Below, piece after piece: positions 63,002 to 64,000 of a stretch of 64,000 bases of DNA (positions are counted from its first letter, which is position 1; every line of letters begins with the position of its first letter). Below the pieces are notes generated by a model. It worked only from the letters and a program-made list of their open reading frames with translations. It did no database searches and had not been told where the DNA came from. The translations under genes and the position numbers were made by a program. This stretch comes from Plesiomonas sp051652165 (GTDB lineage Bacteria > Pseudomonadota > Gammaproteobacteria > Enterobacterales > CAMTGL01), in contig NZ_JBOFTR010000016.1 of assembly GCF_051652165.1 (NCBI RefSeq), positions 1 to 64,000 of the forward strand. The letters run 5' to 3'.

Positions 63002-64000
63002 TTAGGCTGCCGGTGCTTGGTTCATCAGCTCATCAAAGGTCGCTGCTTTTTCAGTGACGTTTGCTTTTGCCAAAACCGCATCGATTGCTTGTTCTTCTAG
63101 AGCAACATTACGCATGTTGTTCATCAGTTCTTCATTTTTCGCGTAATATGCAACAACTTCAGAAGGATCTTCGTATGCAGATGCCATCTCTTCAATCAGT
63201 GCATTAACACGTACATCATCTGCTTTCATTTCGCTAGTTTTGATTACTTCACCTAGCAGCAGACCAATTTGTACTCGACGACGTGCTTGTTCTTCGAACA
63301 ACTCACGTGGCAGTTCAAACGCTTTATTACCTTGTGCGCCAAAACGCTGTGCTGCTTGCTGACGCAGTACGTCAATTTCGCCGTCAATCAGCGGAGTTGG
63401 AATATCAAACTCATTTGCCGCTAATAGACCATCAAGTACTTGAGTTTTCACGCGGTTTTTCACTGCAGTGCTCAGTTCACGGGTCATGTTTTTGCGAATT
63501 TCAGCTTTCAGGCCATCAATTGAACCATCAGCCACACCAAAACGCTGTACAAATTCAACAGTCAGCTCTGGCAGTTCACGCTCTTCAACTTGCTTTAATA
63601 CGATAGCAAACTGAGCCGCTTTACCCTTCAGGTTTTCTGCGTGATATTCTGCTGGGAAAGTCACATCGATGGTGAACTCTTCACCTGCTTTGTGGCCTAC
63701 GATACCCTCTTCAAAACCAGGGATCATACGGCCTTGGCCCATCGCCAGTGCAAAATCAGTTGCCTTACCGCCCTCGAACACTTCACCATCTACAGAGCCA
63801 GTGAAGTCAACAGTCACACGATCTTCAGCTTCTGCTGCACGATCAGTCGCTTTCCATGTTGCTTGTTGCTTACGCAGCACGTCAATCATGTTAGCTACAT
63901 CAGCATCAGTAACGTCAACAACAGGTTTTTCTACTGCAATTGTCTCCAGACCCTTTAGGGTGATTTCTGGATAGACTTCAAATGTTACAGCAAAAGAGAA
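63002..64000 (-). CDS. tig: Trigger factor (5' partial)
   Basis: Ribosome-associated chaperone and peptidyl-prolyl isomerase. The gene runs off the right edge: the open frame continues to 64000 without a start, so about 332 C-terminal residues of roughly 430 are visible. The FKBP domain is seen (VTVDFTGSVDGEVFEGGKATDF, GQGRMIPGFEEGIVGHKAGEEF), followed by the helical chaperone arms (EIDVLRQQAAQRFG, ELPRELFEEQARRRV) and the C-terminal TFDELMNQAPAA. An internal ATG at 63889 is not the true start. First gene of tig-clpP-clpX-lon. Confidence 0.97.
   Translation of the reverse strand, partial: FSFAVTFEVYPEITLKGLETIAVEKPVVDVTDADVANMIDVLRKQQATWKATDRAAEAEDRVTVDFTGSVDGEVFEGGKATDFALAMGQGRMIPGFEEGIVGHKAGEEFTIDVTFPAEYHAENLKGKAAQFAIVLKQVEERELPELTVEFVQRFGVADGSIDGLKAEIRKNMTRELSTAVKNRVKTQVLDGLLAANEFDIPTPLIDGEIDVLRQQAAQRFGAQGNKAFELPRELFEEQARRRVQIGLLLGEVIKTSEMKADDVRVNALIEEMASAYEDPSEVVAYYAKNEELMNNMRNVALEEQAIDAVLAKANVTEKAATFDELMNQAPAA

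Noticed and set aside
1..64000. Defence island, prophage, insertion sequence or CRISPR array
   Set aside because: No transposase, integrase, phage structural gene, cas gene or spaced repeat was found; nearly all genes are core metabolism or proteostasis.

Overview
The window is a stretch of core chromosome from a gammaproteobacterium of the order Enterobacterales. Almost every gene matches an Escherichia coli-type protein in length and motifs: a fused NuoCD, the menFDHBCE order, YfbU/YfbV, YcaO-FocA-PflB-PflA, AckA-Pta, YfcD/YfcE and tig-clpP-clpX-lon-hupB-ppiD-ybaV. The genome is of moderate GC content with AT-rich intergenic DNA. The gene order differs enough from E. coli to suggest another family of the order; the genus cannot be named from sequence alone. 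No insertion sequence, prophage, CRISPR array, rRNA operon or defence island is visible.

Layout. 1-6587 (minus) is the start of the complex I operon: nuoA, nuoB, nuoCD, nuoE, nuoF and the first part of nuoG, which carries an apparent one-base frameshift near the window edge. 6588-7298 is regulatory DNA with no convincing gene. 7299-16958 (minus) is a complete selenocysteine formate dehydrogenase module: fdoG (in-frame UGA at residue 196), fdoH, fdoI, fdhE, selA, selB and the tRNA-Sec gene selC. 17390-19867 is a GH63 glucosidase of the YgjK type, here with a lipoprotein signal. A GNAT acetyltransferase follows. 20869-28484 (minus) is the menaquinone cluster menF-D-H-B-C-E.

28862-35410 holds alaA, a possible 46-codon small membrane protein, yfbR, an unknown lipoprotein, periplasmic asparaginase ansB (minus), an exported protein with an Asp-rich calcium-loop-like motif, and ycaO. 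35857-39948 is focA-pflB-pflA with a readable FNR-type promoter. 40342-41316 is an orphan HemS/HmuS-like haem protein in AT-rich DNA. 41544-47967 contains yfbU, yfbV, ackA, pta, yfcD and yfcE. 48164-54950 holds a thiolase, the Lrp-type regulator DecR with a divergent cysteine-synthase-like gene, a YdiK-type membrane protein, queC and an aldehyde dehydrogenase. 55177-64000 (minus) is the protein quality-control block tig-clpP-clpX-lon-hupB-ppiD-ybaV, with a heat-shock promoter in front of lon.

Functionally, much of the window serves anaerobic or low-oxygen energy metabolism. Pyruvate formate-lyase makes formate and acetyl-CoA; FocA moves formate; the selenoenzyme FdoGHI oxidises formate and feeds quinone; men genes make the menaquinone; AckA-Pta convert acetyl-CoA to acetate and ATP; complex I feeds the same quinone pool. 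I found no convincing undescribed system. The items most worth checking are the nuoG frameshift, the compact Sec module, the orphan haem protein, the small ORF whose start lies in a hairpin, and the DecR-linked PLP enzyme.
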